Positions 23,814 to 32,226 of a stretch of 64,000 nt of DNA are shown here, piece after piece (position 1 is the stretch's first letter; every line of letters starts with the position of its first letter). Below the pieces are notes generated by a model. It was given only the letters and a program-made list of their open reading frames with translations, did no database searches and was not told where the DNA came from. The DNA comes from Streptomyces griseus subsp. griseus (GTDB lineage Bacteria; Actinomycetota; Actinomycetes; Streptomycetales; Streptomycetaceae), in assembly GCF_003610995.1 (NCBI RefSeq), contig NZ_CP032543.1:1054001-1118000 (forward strand), written 5' to 3'. The translations under genes were made by a program, and so were the position numbers.

Positions 23814-24812
23814 ATGACCCGCATCGCCATCAACGGATTCGGCCGCATCGGACGCAATGTGCTGCGCGCGCTGCTGGAGCGCGACAGCGGCCTGGAGGTC
23901 GTCGCCGTCAACGACCTCACGGAGCCCGGCACGCTGGCGCGGCTGCTCGCCTTCGACAGCACGGCCGGACGGCTCGGCCGCCCGGTCACCGTCGACGGGG
24001 ACACCCTGGTCGTGGACGGCCACCGCATCACCGTGCTCGCCGAGCGCGAACCGGCGCAGCTGCCGTGGGCCCGGCTCGGCGTCGACATCGTGCTGGAGGC
24101 GACCGGCCGCTTCACCTCGGCCGAGGCCGCCCGTGCGCACCTCGACGCGGGGGCGAAGAAGGTGCTGATCAGCGCACCGGCGACCGGCGCCGACGTCACC
24201 CTCGCGTTCGGGGTCAACACCGACGCGTACGACCCGGCCGCCCACACGATCGTGTCGAACGCCTCCTGCACGACCAACGCGCTCGCGCCGCTGGCCAAGG
24301 TGCTGGACGATCTGGCCGGCATCGAGCACGGCTTCATGACGACGGTGCACGCCTACACGCAGGAGCAGAACCTCCAGGACGGCCCGCACCGCGACGCCCG
24401 CCGCGCCCGCGCGGCCGCCGTCAACATCGTGCCGACCACGACCGGCGCCGCCAAGGCGATCGGCCTCGTGCTGCCGAACCTCGACGGCAAGCTGTCGGGC
24501 GACTCGATCCGCGTACCGGTCCCGGTCGGGTCGATCGTCGAACTCAACACGACCGTCGCGCGCGACGTGACGCGCGATGACGTGCTGGAGGCGTACCGCG
24601 CCGCGGCGCAGGGCCCGCTCGCGGGCGTACTCGAATACTCGGACGACGCGCTCGTGTCGTCCGACATCACGGGCAACCCCGCCTCGTCGATCTTCGACTC
24701 GGCGCTCACCCGCGTCGACGGCCGCCATGTGAAGGTGGTCGCCTGGTACGACAACGAGTGGGGCTTCTCGAACCGTGTGATCGACACGCTCGCACTCCTC
24801 GCCGCCGGCTGA
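23814..24812 (+). CDS. gap: Type I glyceraldehyde-3-phosphate dehydrogenase
   Basis: The 332-residue NAD-dependent enzyme has the Rossmann NGFGRIGRN at the N-terminus, the catalytic Cys in SNASCTTNALAPLAK, and the NAD/inorganic phosphate residues in YDNEWGFSNRV. The length is normal. It follows a GlxA-type regulator and is not next to pgk or tpi, so it is probably a secondary, regulated GAPDH rather than the housekeeping copy. Inducible or inhibitor-insensitive second GAPDHs (as in pentalenolactone producers) are a precedent, but nothing here shows that. Confidence 0.93.
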   Translation: MTRIAINGFGRIGRNVLRALLERDSGLEVVAVNDLTEPGTLARLLAFDSTAGRLGRPVTVDGDTLVVDGHRITVLAEREPAQLPWARLGVDIVLEATGRFTSAEAARAHLDAGAKKVLISAPATGADVTLAFGVNTDAYDPAAHTIVSNASCTTNALAPLAKVLDDLAGIEHGFMTTVHAYTQEQNLQDGPHRDARRARAAAVNIVPTTTGAAKAIGLVLPNLDGKLSGDSIRVPVPVGSIVELNTTVARDVTRDDVLEAYRAAAQGPLAGVLEYSDDALVSSDITGNPASSIFDSALTRVDGRHVKVVAWYDNEWGFSNRVIDTLALLAAG

Positions 24813-25181
24813 CCGGGGCCCTCCTCACCGCGCCTGCGGGCTGGTTCCGGTACTCCGTCCGATCGGCAGACCCGGAGGCAGGTTGATCACCGGTCGGCCG
24901 GAGCGGCGTCTCGTACATCTGTCTCACCCTGCCGCACGAGCAGTCCGACAAGGCCCTGGACACCCTCCCGGAGGTGGTCGGGATCGGGGAGGACGCCGTC
25001 GCGTTCCGCGGAGACGCGCACAGGGACGCGGAGCAGCGGACCGGCGCGGCGCGGGATGACGGCTCTCCGACGAAGCAGCCGACGTCGCCTGGGCGCGCGC
25101 CCTCCGCGCTAGGTTCCGGCGTGCCGTCGGCAGAGCCCGGTGACTCGCCCGGGCCTTTTCGTACGGCGATAGCGTGGGCCC
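24813..25181. other. 369-bp gap with a possible gene remnant
   Basis: No intact gene is visible. In one plus-strand frame from about 24905 to 25020 the translation GVSYICLTLPHEQSDKALDT, then LPEVVGIGEDAVAFRGDA, reads like real protein sequence but has no start codon and loses coherence afterwards. The right end carries the promoter of the next gene (TAGCGT six bases before its ATG). Confidence 0.35.
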
Positions 25182-25808
25182 ATGATCGTATGGCTCAACG
25201 GCACCCACGGCGCGGGCAAGACGACGACCAGCGCACTGGTCCGGCAACTGATCCCGGATTCACGGGTGTTCGACGCCGAGAAGGTCGGCGAGACGCTCAT
25301 GGACATCAAGCCCGGGCTGCCCGGGACGGACAACTTCCAGCACTGGCCGCCGTGGCGGCCGCTCGTGGTCGAGACCGCCCGCCACGTACTCGACTACACC
25401 GGCGGCACCCTGGTGATGCCCATGACGGTCCTGGTCGAGGCGTACTGGCGCGAGATCAGCGCGGGCCTCGCCCAACACGGCATCCCGGTAAGGCACTTCG
25501 TGCTCCATGCCGACCAGGACACGCTCCGCACCCGGATCGAGGGGGACACCGACATGGGCCCCTCCGCATTCCGCCTCAAGTACCTGGAGCCGTACGCGGA
25601 GGCGGCCCGCACGTGGCTGCACAGCGAGGCGGAGGTCGTCGACACGACGCACCTCACACCGGCGGAGGCGGCGCGGCGGATCGCTGGGGCCGTCAGAGGA
25701 AGAGACCGAAGAGTCCGGCCCAAGCCAGGGTCAACCGCGGGTCGAAGGACCAGCTCAGGCGGGCGATCAGCGCCGGTGCGGCAAGCACGGCGCAGGCGAG
25801 CGGGGTGA
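25182..25808 (+). CDS. TmrB-like AAA/P-loop NTPase (kinase-like)
   Basis: The 208-residue protein has Walker A at the very N-terminus (WLNGTHGAGKTTTSALV). LVMPMTVLVEAYWREIS and FVLHADQDTLRTRIE are typical of TmrB-type (tunicamycin-resistance-like) and shikimate-kinase-like ATPases. The substrate is unknown. The last ~30 residues (after RIAGAVRGRD) are Arg/Pro-rich and overlap a hydrophobic reading frame on the other strand, so the natural C-terminus may have been lost and replaced by read-through. A TAGCGT box six bases before the ATG suggests leaderless expression. Confidence 0.75.
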   Translation: MIVWLNGTHGAGKTTTSALVRQLIPDSRVFDAEKVGETLMDIKPGLPGTDNFQHWPPWRPLVVETARHVLDYTGGTLVMPMTVLVEAYWREISAGLAQHGIPVRHFVLHADQDTLRTRIEGDTDMGPSAFRLKYLEPYAEAARTWLHSEAEVVDTTHLTPAEAARRIAGAVRGRDRRVRPKPGSTAGRRTSSGGRSAPVRQARRRRAG

Positions 25809-25850
25809 GGACCACCTCGGCGACGGCCTCTCCGAACGGGCCGTCATGAA
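25696..25850 (-). pseudogene. Possible 3' fragment of a small membrane-protein gene, antisense to the TmrB-like tail
   Basis: The minus-strand frame gives EVVLTPLACAVLAAPALIAR followed by LSWSFDPRLTLAWAGLFGLF and a stop: two hydrophobic helices and a natural-looking C-terminus. There is no clear start or ribosome-binding site upstream. It may be a gene remnant or chance. It overlaps the 3' end of the TmrB-like gene in the opposite direction. Confidence 0.25.
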
Positions 25851-25968
25851 GAGCGCGGAACGGTCCGCTCCCCCGTGGACCGTGCGATCGGCGACCCCCG
25901 TCGCGACGCCCCTCCCGGTCCTCTCGTCACCGGCCGAAGCCCCCCGGGAGAGGCTGCTCCCTACCGGA

Positions 25969-26151
25969 TCAGAGGAGGTCGGCCAGGCGCTTGCACGCGG
26001 CCCGGGTGCCCGGTACGGCGGTGCCGTCGATCGCGCCGGTGTAGCCGTACGAGCGCTTCAGCCAGCCCTGGACCTTCGTCGCCTGCGCGATGCTCAGGCC
26101 GAGGTTGACGACCGCGAGCGGCGCGACCGCCTCGGCGGCCTGCTGGGCCCG
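25969..26151 (-). pseudogene. Remnant encoding a peptidoglycan-binding-like repeat
   Basis: The last ~60 codons of an open minus-strand frame read AVVNLGLSIAQATKVQGWLK then RSYGYTGAIDGTAVPGTRAA. The 'LGLSIAQATKVQGWLKRSYGYTGAIDG' pattern is that of the repeat at the ends of secreted actinobacterial hydrolases. Upstream the frame is Pro/Arg/Thr low-complexity without a signal peptide or catalytic domain. It therefore looks like the 3' stump of a deleted secreted enzyme gene. Confidence 0.5.
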
Positions 26152-26398
26152 GCGTCGCCGCGAAGCCGGTGCCGGGCCCTGAGCTGCTGGGACGCCGTCC
26201 ACGGGATCGGCCGGACGGAACGTCGGGACACGGATGCGAAGGGATGGCGGGGGTGGGGTGGGTCGCGATGAGGTGGGCCGGGGTGGTGCATGGGTTTGCG
26301 TACGGGAGCGAGGGGGCGGATGTGCCGGGGCACGCGTACGGGAGCGGAGGGCCTCGACGTAACGGGGTACGCGCACCGGGGCCGGGGGCGGCCCCGGC

Positions 26399-27211
26399 CT
26401 ACCGGCCGCGCGGCTTTCCGCGTTTGCCGGGCGTCTTGGCACCCGGCTGGCCGGACCTGCCTCCCTTGGGCGCGCCCGCGCGGCGGCCCGTACCGGACTG
26501 CTTGCCGCCGGGTGCGGGCTTGCGGCCGGAGCCGGTGCCCGTCGCCGCCCGCTTGGCCTTCGCCTTCTCCTTGGCCGACGGCTGCGGCGGGGTGGCGACG
26601 CGGCCCCGGGTGCTGTTGACCGTGCGCCCCCGGACGATTCCGATGAACTCCTCCACCAGGTCCGGAGTCGGGTCCTCCTGCGGCCACGACAGGGCGACGC
26701 GGGACTCGGGGGCCTCCAGGACCGGGCGGTAGGTGAGGTCCTTGCGGTGGTGCAGGCGGGCCAGGGACTGCGGGACGAGGAGGACGCCGACGCCCGCCGC
26801 CACCAGTTCGATCGCGTCCGCCGTGGTGGCCGGGCGCTCGAGCGCGGGGCGGCCGGGAAGCCTGTCCCAGTCGAGGAGGTCGTCTAGGGGGTGCAGGACG
26901 ATCTCGTCGGCCAGGTCGGCGAGCGTCACCTCTTCGGCCGCCGTGGCGACGTGGTCCTTGGGGATCACGACGACGGTCGTCTCGGTGTAGAGGGGGATCG
27001 CGCTGAGGACGTCCCGGTCGACCGGCAGCCGTACGAGACCGGCCTCCGCCCCGCCGTCCGCCAGCAGCCGCGAGGCCTCGGCCGCGGGGACCTGGACGAG
27101 CTCCAGGGGGGTGCCGGGCAGCCGCTCGTGCCAGACCCTCACCCACTTGGTGGGCGTCACGCCGGGGACGTACGCGAGCCTGAAGGATGAGGGGGTGTCC
27201 GAGCCTGTCAC
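26399..27211 (-). CDS. LysR-type substrate-binding domain protein without HTH, with basic tail
   Basis: The 270-residue protein matches the effector-binding half of LysR regulators: SSFRLAYVPGVTPTKWVRVW, AEAGLVRLPVDRDVLSAIPL and VAAGVGVLLVPQSLARLHH. The N-terminal helix-turn-helix that should precede it is absent. The last ~65 residues are Lys/Arg/Gly/Pro-rich (KEKAKAKRAATGTGSGRKPA and on) and disordered, resembling a nucleic-acid-binding tail. It is divergent from the DUF5997 gene with a 90-bp gap. Related HTH-less proteins occur in other Streptomyces, and their function is unknown. Confidence 0.8.
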   Translation of the reverse strand: MTGSDTPSSFRLAYVPGVTPTKWVRVWHERLPGTPLELVQVPAAEASRLLADGGAEAGLVRLPVDRDVLSAIPLYTETTVVVIPKDHVATAAEEVTLADLADEIVLHPLDDLLDWDRLPGRPALERPATTADAIELVAAGVGVLLVPQSLARLHHRKDLTYRPVLEAPESRVALSWPQEDPTPDLVEEFIGIVRGRTVNSTRGRVATPPQPSAKEKAKAKRAATGTGSGRKPAPGGKQSGTGRRAGAPKGGRSGQPGAKTPGKRGKPRGR

Positions 27212-27301
27212 GGAACCAGGCTACCGGCCGGGTCGCCACCGGCCCGCCCCGGTCGGCGGTGAGTGGTCGGAGGTATGTCCCATGGTCGATACCCTGGACC
27301 C

Positions 27302-27694
27302 ATGACGTCGCACAAGACCGCCCAGACCATGAAGCCCGCCACCGCGGCGAAGAAGCTGGGTGTGTACCTCCAGGCCACCCCCGCCGAGTTCCAGGAGGGT
27401 GCCGTCTCGCGCACCGAGCTCAACGCCCTCCAGACCGACCCGCCCGCCTGGCTGGTGGAGCTGCGCCGCACCGGGCCGCACCCCCGTCCGGTGGTCGCGG
27501 TGAAGCTCGGCATCTCCATCGCGGGGCTCGCCCGCGGCGGGGTCACCGATGCCCTCACCACCGAGCAGATCGACGCCCTGAAGGACGAGATGCCCGAGTG
27601 GCTCCAGAAGGAGCGGGCCACTCAGGCGGAGGTCCGCAAGGAGGCCGCCCGCATCAAGGAGCGCAACGCGGAGCGCGCTGCCCAGGCGAACTGA
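27302..27694 (+). CDS. DUF5997 family protein
   Basis: The 130-residue soluble protein starts MTSHKTAQTMKPATAAKKLG and contains PPAWLVELRRTGPHPRPVVA and a highly charged C-terminus (QAEVRKEAARIKERNAERAA). I recognise it as DUF5997, of unknown role, regularly divergent from the LysR-like sensor protein. A TACCCT hexamer six bases before the ATG suggests a leaderless transcript. It ends at a strong hairpin shared with the cyclophilin gene. Confidence 0.8.
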   Translation: MTSHKTAQTMKPATAAKKLGVYLQATPAEFQEGAVSRTELNALQTDPPAWLVELRRTGPHPRPVVAVKLGISIAGLARGGVTDALTTEQIDALKDEMPEWLQKERATQAEVRKEAARIKERNAERAAQAN

Positions 27695-27714
27695 CCGCGA
27701 GCGGCTGAGATACC

Positions 27715-27753
27715 GGGAAGCCCGGCCGACGCATCGCGTCGGCCGGGCTTCCC
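27715..27753. terminator. Bidirectional hairpin terminator
   Basis: A perfect 18-bp stem (left arm GGGAAGCCCGGCCGACGC) with a 3-nt ATC loop lies between the convergent DUF5997 and cyclophilin genes. Confidence 0.88.
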
Positions 27754-27790
27754 GTGTTCCGGGAGTGCCGGGCCTGGAGGCCCGCTCCGG

Positions 27791-28288
27791 TCAGAGAACG
27801 CCGGACTCGGCGATGGTGACCTTGGCGCGGGTGCGGCCGCTGGAGGAGCCGAGCGCCTCGATCTTGCGGACCAGGGCCAGGCTGTCCTCGTCGGCGACCT
27901 CACCGAAGACCACGTGCTTGCCGTCCAGCCACGGGGTGAGCACCGTGGTGATGAAGAACTGCGAGCCGTTGGTGTTCGGGCCGGCGTTGGCCATCGAGAG
28001 CAGGCCGACGCGGTCGTGCTTGAGCTTGAAGTTCTCGTCGGCGAACTTCTCGCCGTAGATGCTCTTGCCGCCGGTGCCGTCACCGCGGGTGAAGTCCCCG
28101 CCCTGGAGCATGAAGTCGGTGATGACGCGGTGGAAGGACGAGCCGGCGTAGCCGAAGCCCTTCTCACCGGTGGCGAGCGCGCGGAAGTTCTCCGTCGTCT
28201 TGGGGACGACGTCGTCGAACAGGTTGAACGTGATCCGCCCTGCGGGCGCGTCGTCGATGGTGATGTCGAAGTAGACCTTGGTTGTCAT
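27791..28288 (-). CDS. Peptidyl-prolyl cis-trans isomerase (cyclophilin A type)
   Basis: The 165-residue cytoplasmic cyclophilin speeds proline isomerisation during folding. The active-site signature [20 protein letters not shown] carries the catalytic Arg, and [17 protein letters not shown] and [12 protein letters not shown] complete the site, including the Trp that confers cyclosporin sensitivity. It lacks a signal peptide. The length is typical. Confidence 0.96.
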   Translation of the reverse strand: MTTKVYFDITIDDAPAGRITFNLFDDVVPKTTENFRALATGEKGFGYAGSSFHRVITDFMLQGGDFTRGDGTGGKSIYGEKFADENFKLKHDRVGLLSMANAGPNTNGSQFFITTVLTPWLDGKHVVFGEVADEDSLALVRKIEALGSSSGRTRAKVTIAESGVL

Positions 28289-28363
28289 GGTGACATCCTC
28301 ACATTCCTGGCAACCGCAGGCGAAACCCGGGTTGGGTCGGCGGTGTGGAATGTTGCGTTCCGC

Positions 28364-29533
28364 TCACCCCCGGGCCGTGTCCCCGAGGGCCGCGTAGACC
28401 GCTTCGACCAGGGCCGTCTTGCGGGGATCGTCGGCCACGCCCGAGCCCATGCGGTTCATGACGTACCCGAGGGCGATCCCCGCTTCCGGGTCGGCCAGCC
28501 CGCAGGAGCCGCCCGCGCCGTCGTGGCCCATCGCCCGCGGGTTGGGCCCGTAGGAGCGGTTGGGGCCGCTCAGCCAGAGACCGAGGGCGATCTCCGTCTC
28601 CTGGGCGAAGGCGTCGCCGAGGACGAGGTCGCGGCAGGCGCCCTGGCTCTCGCGGACGCGTTCGGCGGCCCGTTCGGAGAGGATGCGGCGGCCGTCGATC
28701 GTGCCGCGCCCGGCGAGGATGCCGTAGAGCGCGGCGACCGCGCGGGCGGTGCCGTGGCCGTTGGCGGCGGGGATCTCGGCGGCGCGCCAGGCGGGCGTGT
28801 TGGCGGCGGCCCGGCCGGTGGGCGGGTTGAGCAGGGAGGCGACGGCGACCGGCTCCATCCGGGCCAGGAGAGCGGCCTGGGCGGCGCGGTCGGTACGTTC
28901 CTGGACGAGTTCGGCGAGCCGGTGGGTCTCCTTCTCCGGGAGGCCGAAGGTGAAGTCGATGCCGAGCGGGCCGGTGATCTCCTGCCGCAGGAACTCCCCC
29001 GGCAGCACGCCGGTGACCCGGCGGACCACCTCGCCGACGAGGAACCCGTACGAGATCGCGTGGTAGCCGGACCGGGTCCCCGGCTCCCACATGGGTGCGG
29101 TGGCGGCGAGCCGGGCGCAGGTCAGCTCCCAGTCGTACAGCTCGTCGAGGGTGTGCGGTACGTCGATCCCGGCGACCCCGGAGCGGTGCGAGAGAAGATG
29201 GCGTACGAGGACGGCCTCCTTCCCGTTCGCCGCGAACTCCGGCCAGTACGCGGCCACGGGGGCATCCAGGTCGAGGAGGCCCCGGTCGGCGAGGATGTGG
29301 GCGCAGAGCGCGGTGGGGCCCTTGCTCGTGGACCAGACGTTGACCAGGGTGTCCCGCTCCCAGGGGTGGCTGCGGGCCTCGTCGGCCCAGCCGCCCCAGA
29401 GGTCCACCACGGGGACGCCGCCGGCGAGGACGGTGACCGCCGCGCCCAGTTCGCCGCGGGCCGTGAAGTTCTCCTCGAAGGCGTCCCGGACCCCGGCGAA
29501 CCGGTCGTCGCAGTGGCCGTGGATCCGGGTCAC
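28364..29533 (-). CDS. Serine hydrolase / beta-lactamase family protein (EstB-like)
   Basis: The 389-residue protein belongs to the class C beta-lactamase/esterase fold. The SxxK motif is in NVWSTSKGPTALCAH, and the YxN-like Tyr is in SGYHAISYGFLVGEVV. There is no signal peptide, so a cytoplasmic esterase role is more likely than antibiotic hydrolysis. A long open frame precedes it, but the GTG at 29533 (VTRIHGHCDDRF) has GGAG upstream and matches the family N-terminus. Confidence 0.87.
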   Translation of the reverse strand: MTRIHGHCDDRFAGVRDAFEENFTARGELGAAVTVLAGGVPVVDLWGGWADEARSHPWERDTLVNVWSTSKGPTALCAHILADRGLLDLDAPVAAYWPEFAANGKEAVLVRHLLSHRSGVAGIDVPHTLDELYDWELTCARLAATAPMWEPGTRSGYHAISYGFLVGEVVRRVTGVLPGEFLRQEITGPLGIDFTFGLPEKETHRLAELVQERTDRAAQAALLARMEPVAVASLLNPPTGRAAANTPAWRAAEIPAANGHGTARAVAALYGILAGRGTIDGRRILSERAAERVRESQGACRDLVLGDAFAQETEIALGLWLSGPNRSYGPNPRAMGHDGAGGSCGLADPEAGIALGYVMNRMGSGVADDPRKTALVEAVYAALGDTARG

Positions 29534-29688
29534 GTGGGCTCCTTCGGTACGTCGCGGGACCGGCGTCCCTGCAACGTACCGACTGGTCGGACGGGAGGGA
29601 AGGGTAGGTGGGTGGCCGGGTGGGCAGGTGCCGACCGGGGTCGGGGTCGGGGGCGGGGTCGAGGTCGGTGTCGGGGACCGGCCTGGGG

Positions 29689-30264
29689 TCAGTGGATGCC
29701 GGATTCCAGGCTCAGGCTCCAGCGGCCGGGCGAACCGGCGAGCGTGATCGTGGAGAGCGGGCGGACATCGATGTTCCAGTACGCCGTCGGCGGCACGTTC
29801 AGCGCGTAGACGAGGGCCGCACGGACCACGGCGGGTTCGGCGACCGCGACGATGAACCCGTCGCAGGCCGGGCGGGTGTCCAGCCAGCTCCCGACCCGCC
29901 CGATGAAGGTGAGGAGGGACTCCCCGCCGTGCGGGGAGCCGCCCGGGTCGGCGAACCACGCCTCCACGGCGGCCGGTTCCCGGGCGGCGACCTCGGCCAG
30001 GGTCATCCCGCGCCAGCGGCCCATGTCACAGTCGCGCAGGGCGGGCTGGGCCATCGGCGCGTAGCCGAGCGCGTCGCCGGTGGCGCGGCTGCGTGGGGTG
30101 GGCGAGCAGTACCGCAGCTCGGCAGCCCCGAGCGCGACGAGGGTGTGGGCGACGAGCTGCACCTCGTGCCAGCCGGCGTGGTCGAGGGGCCGGTCGTCGT
30201 CGAAGCGCTCGGCCAGGCGCGGCGAGGTACGCGCCGCCGCGACCAGGGTGACCCGCTGCGTCAT
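29689..30264 (-). CDS. Histidine phosphatase-fold protein lacking the catalytic histidines
   Basis: The 191-residue protein keeps the fold order of phosphoglycerate-mutase-like phosphatases: start strand, PLDHAGWHEVQLVAHTLVAL, SPTPRSRATGDALG, RDCDMGRWRGMTLAEV and GGESLLTFIGRVGSWL. The RHGET motif is replaced by VAAARTS and the second His motif (SHGG) by VAEPAV. It is therefore probably a pseudo-enzyme or binds ligand without phosphotransfer. The start is uncertain between 30264 and 30279; the two ATGs sit in a CATCCGGCCATGACG direct repeat with no ribosome-binding site. Confidence 0.7.
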   Translation of the reverse strand: MTQRVTLVAAARTSPRLAERFDDDRPLDHAGWHEVQLVAHTLVALGAAELRYCSPTPRSRATGDALGYAPMAQPALRDCDMGRWRGMTLAEVAAREPAAVEAWFADPGGSPHGGESLLTFIGRVGSWLDTRPACDGFIVAVAEPAVVRAALVYALNVPPTAYWNIDVRPLSTITLAGSPGRWSLSLESGIH

Positions 30265-30299
30265 GGCCGGATGCGTCATGGCCGGATGGTGGTGCCGAA

Positions 30300-30760
30300 C
30301 GCGTGTCCGGTCAAGAGGGCATCGGTTCGGGGGGCGTGGGTGGGGCGGGAGCGGGAGGCCGGGGGCAGTGGCCGGTGGCGGTCGTGGGCCGGGCGCGCAG
30401 ACCGTGGGCCGGGGGCGGAGGATCATGGGCCGCAGGCCGTGGGCAGTGGTTGGTCGCGGTGGGCCTCAGGGCGCGGGCCGGGCGCCAACGACCGTGAGCC
30501 GGGGGCGAAGGCCGTGGGACCAAGCCTTGGAGCTTGGGCCGGAGGCCGCGTGGCCCGGGCGCGGTGGTGAGGGGCACCGCGTGCCGTGGGGGCCTGGCGC
30601 GGTGGCGGTGGGCGCCAGACCGTGGGCCGGGCACCGGAGCTGGGGCGAGAGGCAGAAGGCGACCCCGACGCCATCGGCCGCCGGGCGGCTGTGGGGCCGG
30701 TCGCACGCCGGACACGTACCGGGGCCGCGATCAGCCGCCGGACGCACCCGCGCCCCGCAA
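30300..30760. repeat. G-rich low-complexity region with GTGGGCC-type repeats
   Basis: On the plus strand this stretch is dominated by imperfect repeats of words such as GGGCCGGGGGC, CGTGGGCC and GGCCGTGGG. All frames are open over much of it and give Pro/Arg/Gly/Ala-rich nonsense. It lies between the phosphatase-fold gene and the conserved part of the MocR gene, and the latter's frame runs into it. It may be a repeat expansion that replaced the true 3' end of the MocR gene. Confidence 0.6.
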
Positions 30761-32226
30761 CCCGCCGGGCTCCCCCACCCCCGCACCCCCTCCCACGCGG
30801 TACGCAACCGGCGTACGCCCTCCGCGATCTCGGCCGCCCCCGAGACCGCCGCGAAGCTCAGCCGTACGTGGCCGGCCGGGGGTTCGGCGCAGAAGTACGG
30901 GCTGCCCGGGGCGATGGCGACCGAGGCGCGGAGGGCGGCTGCGGCGACGGCCGCCTCGTCGGGACCCGTGCCCGCGCCGGTCGCCGGGATGCGGAGCCAG
31001 AGGCTGCCGCCGCCCGCCGGGACGTGGAGCAGGGCGAAGGCGGGCAGTTCGGCGCGGAGGGCGGCGGCCATCACCGTACGGCGGGTCCGCAGCTCCCCCG
31101 CCACCGAGGCCAGGTGGCGGCCCCAGGAAGGGGAGCCGACGAGTTCGAGCGCGGCCTCCTGGAGCGGCCTCGGTACGAAGAAGCTGTCGACGACCTGGAT
31201 GGCCCGGAGGCGTTCGAGGACGGGGCCCCGGGCGGCCAGGGCGCCGACCCGGAGGCTGGGCGAGGTGACCTTGGTGAGCGAGCAGACGTGGACGACCACC
31301 CCGTCGGGGTCCTCGGCGGCCAGCGGTGCCGGGAGCGGTCCGGCGTCCTCGTGGACGAGCCGGCGGGCGAAGTCGTCCTCGATGACGAACGCCCCGGCCG
31401 CACGGGCAATCGCCAGGACCTCGGGGCGGCGGGCGGGGGCGAGAGTGGCCCCGGTCGGGTTCTGGAAGAGCGGCTGGGTGACGAAGACCCGGGCGCCCGT
31501 GGCGCGGAACGCGTCGGCGAGCAGTTCGGGCCGGACCCCGTCGGCGTCCATCGGAACGGGGACCGGGCGCAGCCCCGTGGCGCGGGCGACCGCGAGCATG
31601 CCGGGGTAGGTGGGCGACTCCACGAGGACCGGGGCGCCGGGCGGGGCGAGGGCCCGCAGCGCGGTGGCCAGGGCGCTCTGGCCACCTGCGGTGATGAGGA
31701 CGTCGGCGCCGGAGAGGGCCGGGCCGATCTCGCGGGCGAACCAGGACCGCAGTTCGGGCAGCCCGTCGGTGGGCGGGCGGCCCCAGGCGCCCGGGCGGCG
31801 GCCGGCCCGGGCGAGGGCGGCGGAGAGGGCCCGTTCGGGCTGGAGGTCGGCGTGGAGGTAGCCGCCGTTGAACTCGATGGTGCCGGGTGGCGGTGCGGCG
31901 AGGGTGGCCAGGACCCCGGAGGCGTCGACCGTACGGGGCACGACCTCGGGTCCGCCGTCGCCGCTCAGCGACACCTCCTGCCAGGAGGTGTCGCCGGGGG
32001 CGGGCACTTCGGCGCGGGGTTCGGCCCGGAAGGCGCCGGAGCCGGGGCGGGTGGTGACGAGCCCTTCGGCGGCGAGCTGCGCGATGGCGCGGGAGACGGT
32101 GACGGGGCTGACCCGGAAGCGTTCGACGAGCGCACGGCTGGACGGCAGCTTTCCACCGGGTGAGTAGCGGTTGAGCTCACCCCGCAGGGAAGTGACCAGT
32201 TCGGTGACGCTGCTACGCTCTTGCAT
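30466..32226 (-). CDS. MocR-type GntR/aminotransferase fusion regulator with C-terminal extension
   Basis: The 586-residue protein is a PLP-dependent regulator. The N-terminal GntR winged helix covers residues ~1-75 (PSSRALVERFRVSPVTVSRA). A fold-type I aminotransferase domain follows, with DVLITAGGQSALATAL, PLFQNPTGATL, VIEDDFARRL and the PLP Lys in VHVCSLTKVTSPSLRVG. Homologues end near RRLRTAWEGV, but here about 100 further residues of low-complexity sequence follow. The ATG at 32226 overlaps the divergent EamA start; TATCCT lies eight bases upstream, so it is probably leaderless. It likely controls that transporter. Confidence 0.87.
   Translation of the reverse strand: MQERSSVTELVTSLRGELNRYSPGGKLPSSRALVERFRVSPVTVSRAIAQLAAEGLVTTRPGSGAFRAEPRAEVPAPGDTSWQEVSLSGDGGPEVVPRTVDASGVLATLAAPPPGTIEFNGGYLHADLQPERALSAALARAGRRPGAWGRPPTDGLPELRSWFAREIGPALSGADVLITAGGQSALATALRALAPPGAPVLVESPTYPGMLAVARATGLRPVPVPMDADGVRPELLADAFRATGARVFVTQPLFQNPTGATLAPARRPEVLAIARAAGAFVIEDDFARRLVHEDAGPLPAPLAAEDPDGVVVHVCSLTKVTSPSLRVGALAARGPVLERLRAIQVVDSFFVPRPLQEAALELVGSPSWGRHLASVAGELRTRRTVMAAALRAELPAFALLHVPAGGGSLWLRIPATGAGTGPDEAAVAAAALRASVAIAPGSPYFCAEPPAGHVRLSFAAVSGAAEIAEGVRRLRTAWEGVRGWGSPAGCGARVRPAADRGPGTCPACDRPHSRPAADGVGVAFCLSPQLRCPAHGLAPTATAPGPHGTRCPSPPRPGHAASGPSSKAWSHGLRPRLTVVGARPAP

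Noticed and set aside
28364..29533. Calling the serine hydrolase an antibiotic-resistance beta-lactamase.
   Set aside because: No signal peptide, and overall it resembles EstB-type esterases; resistance is not supported.
30300..30760. Coding potential in the G-rich repeats on the plus strand.
   Set aside because: All frames are open and give compositionally biased nonsense; no start with a ribosome-binding site.
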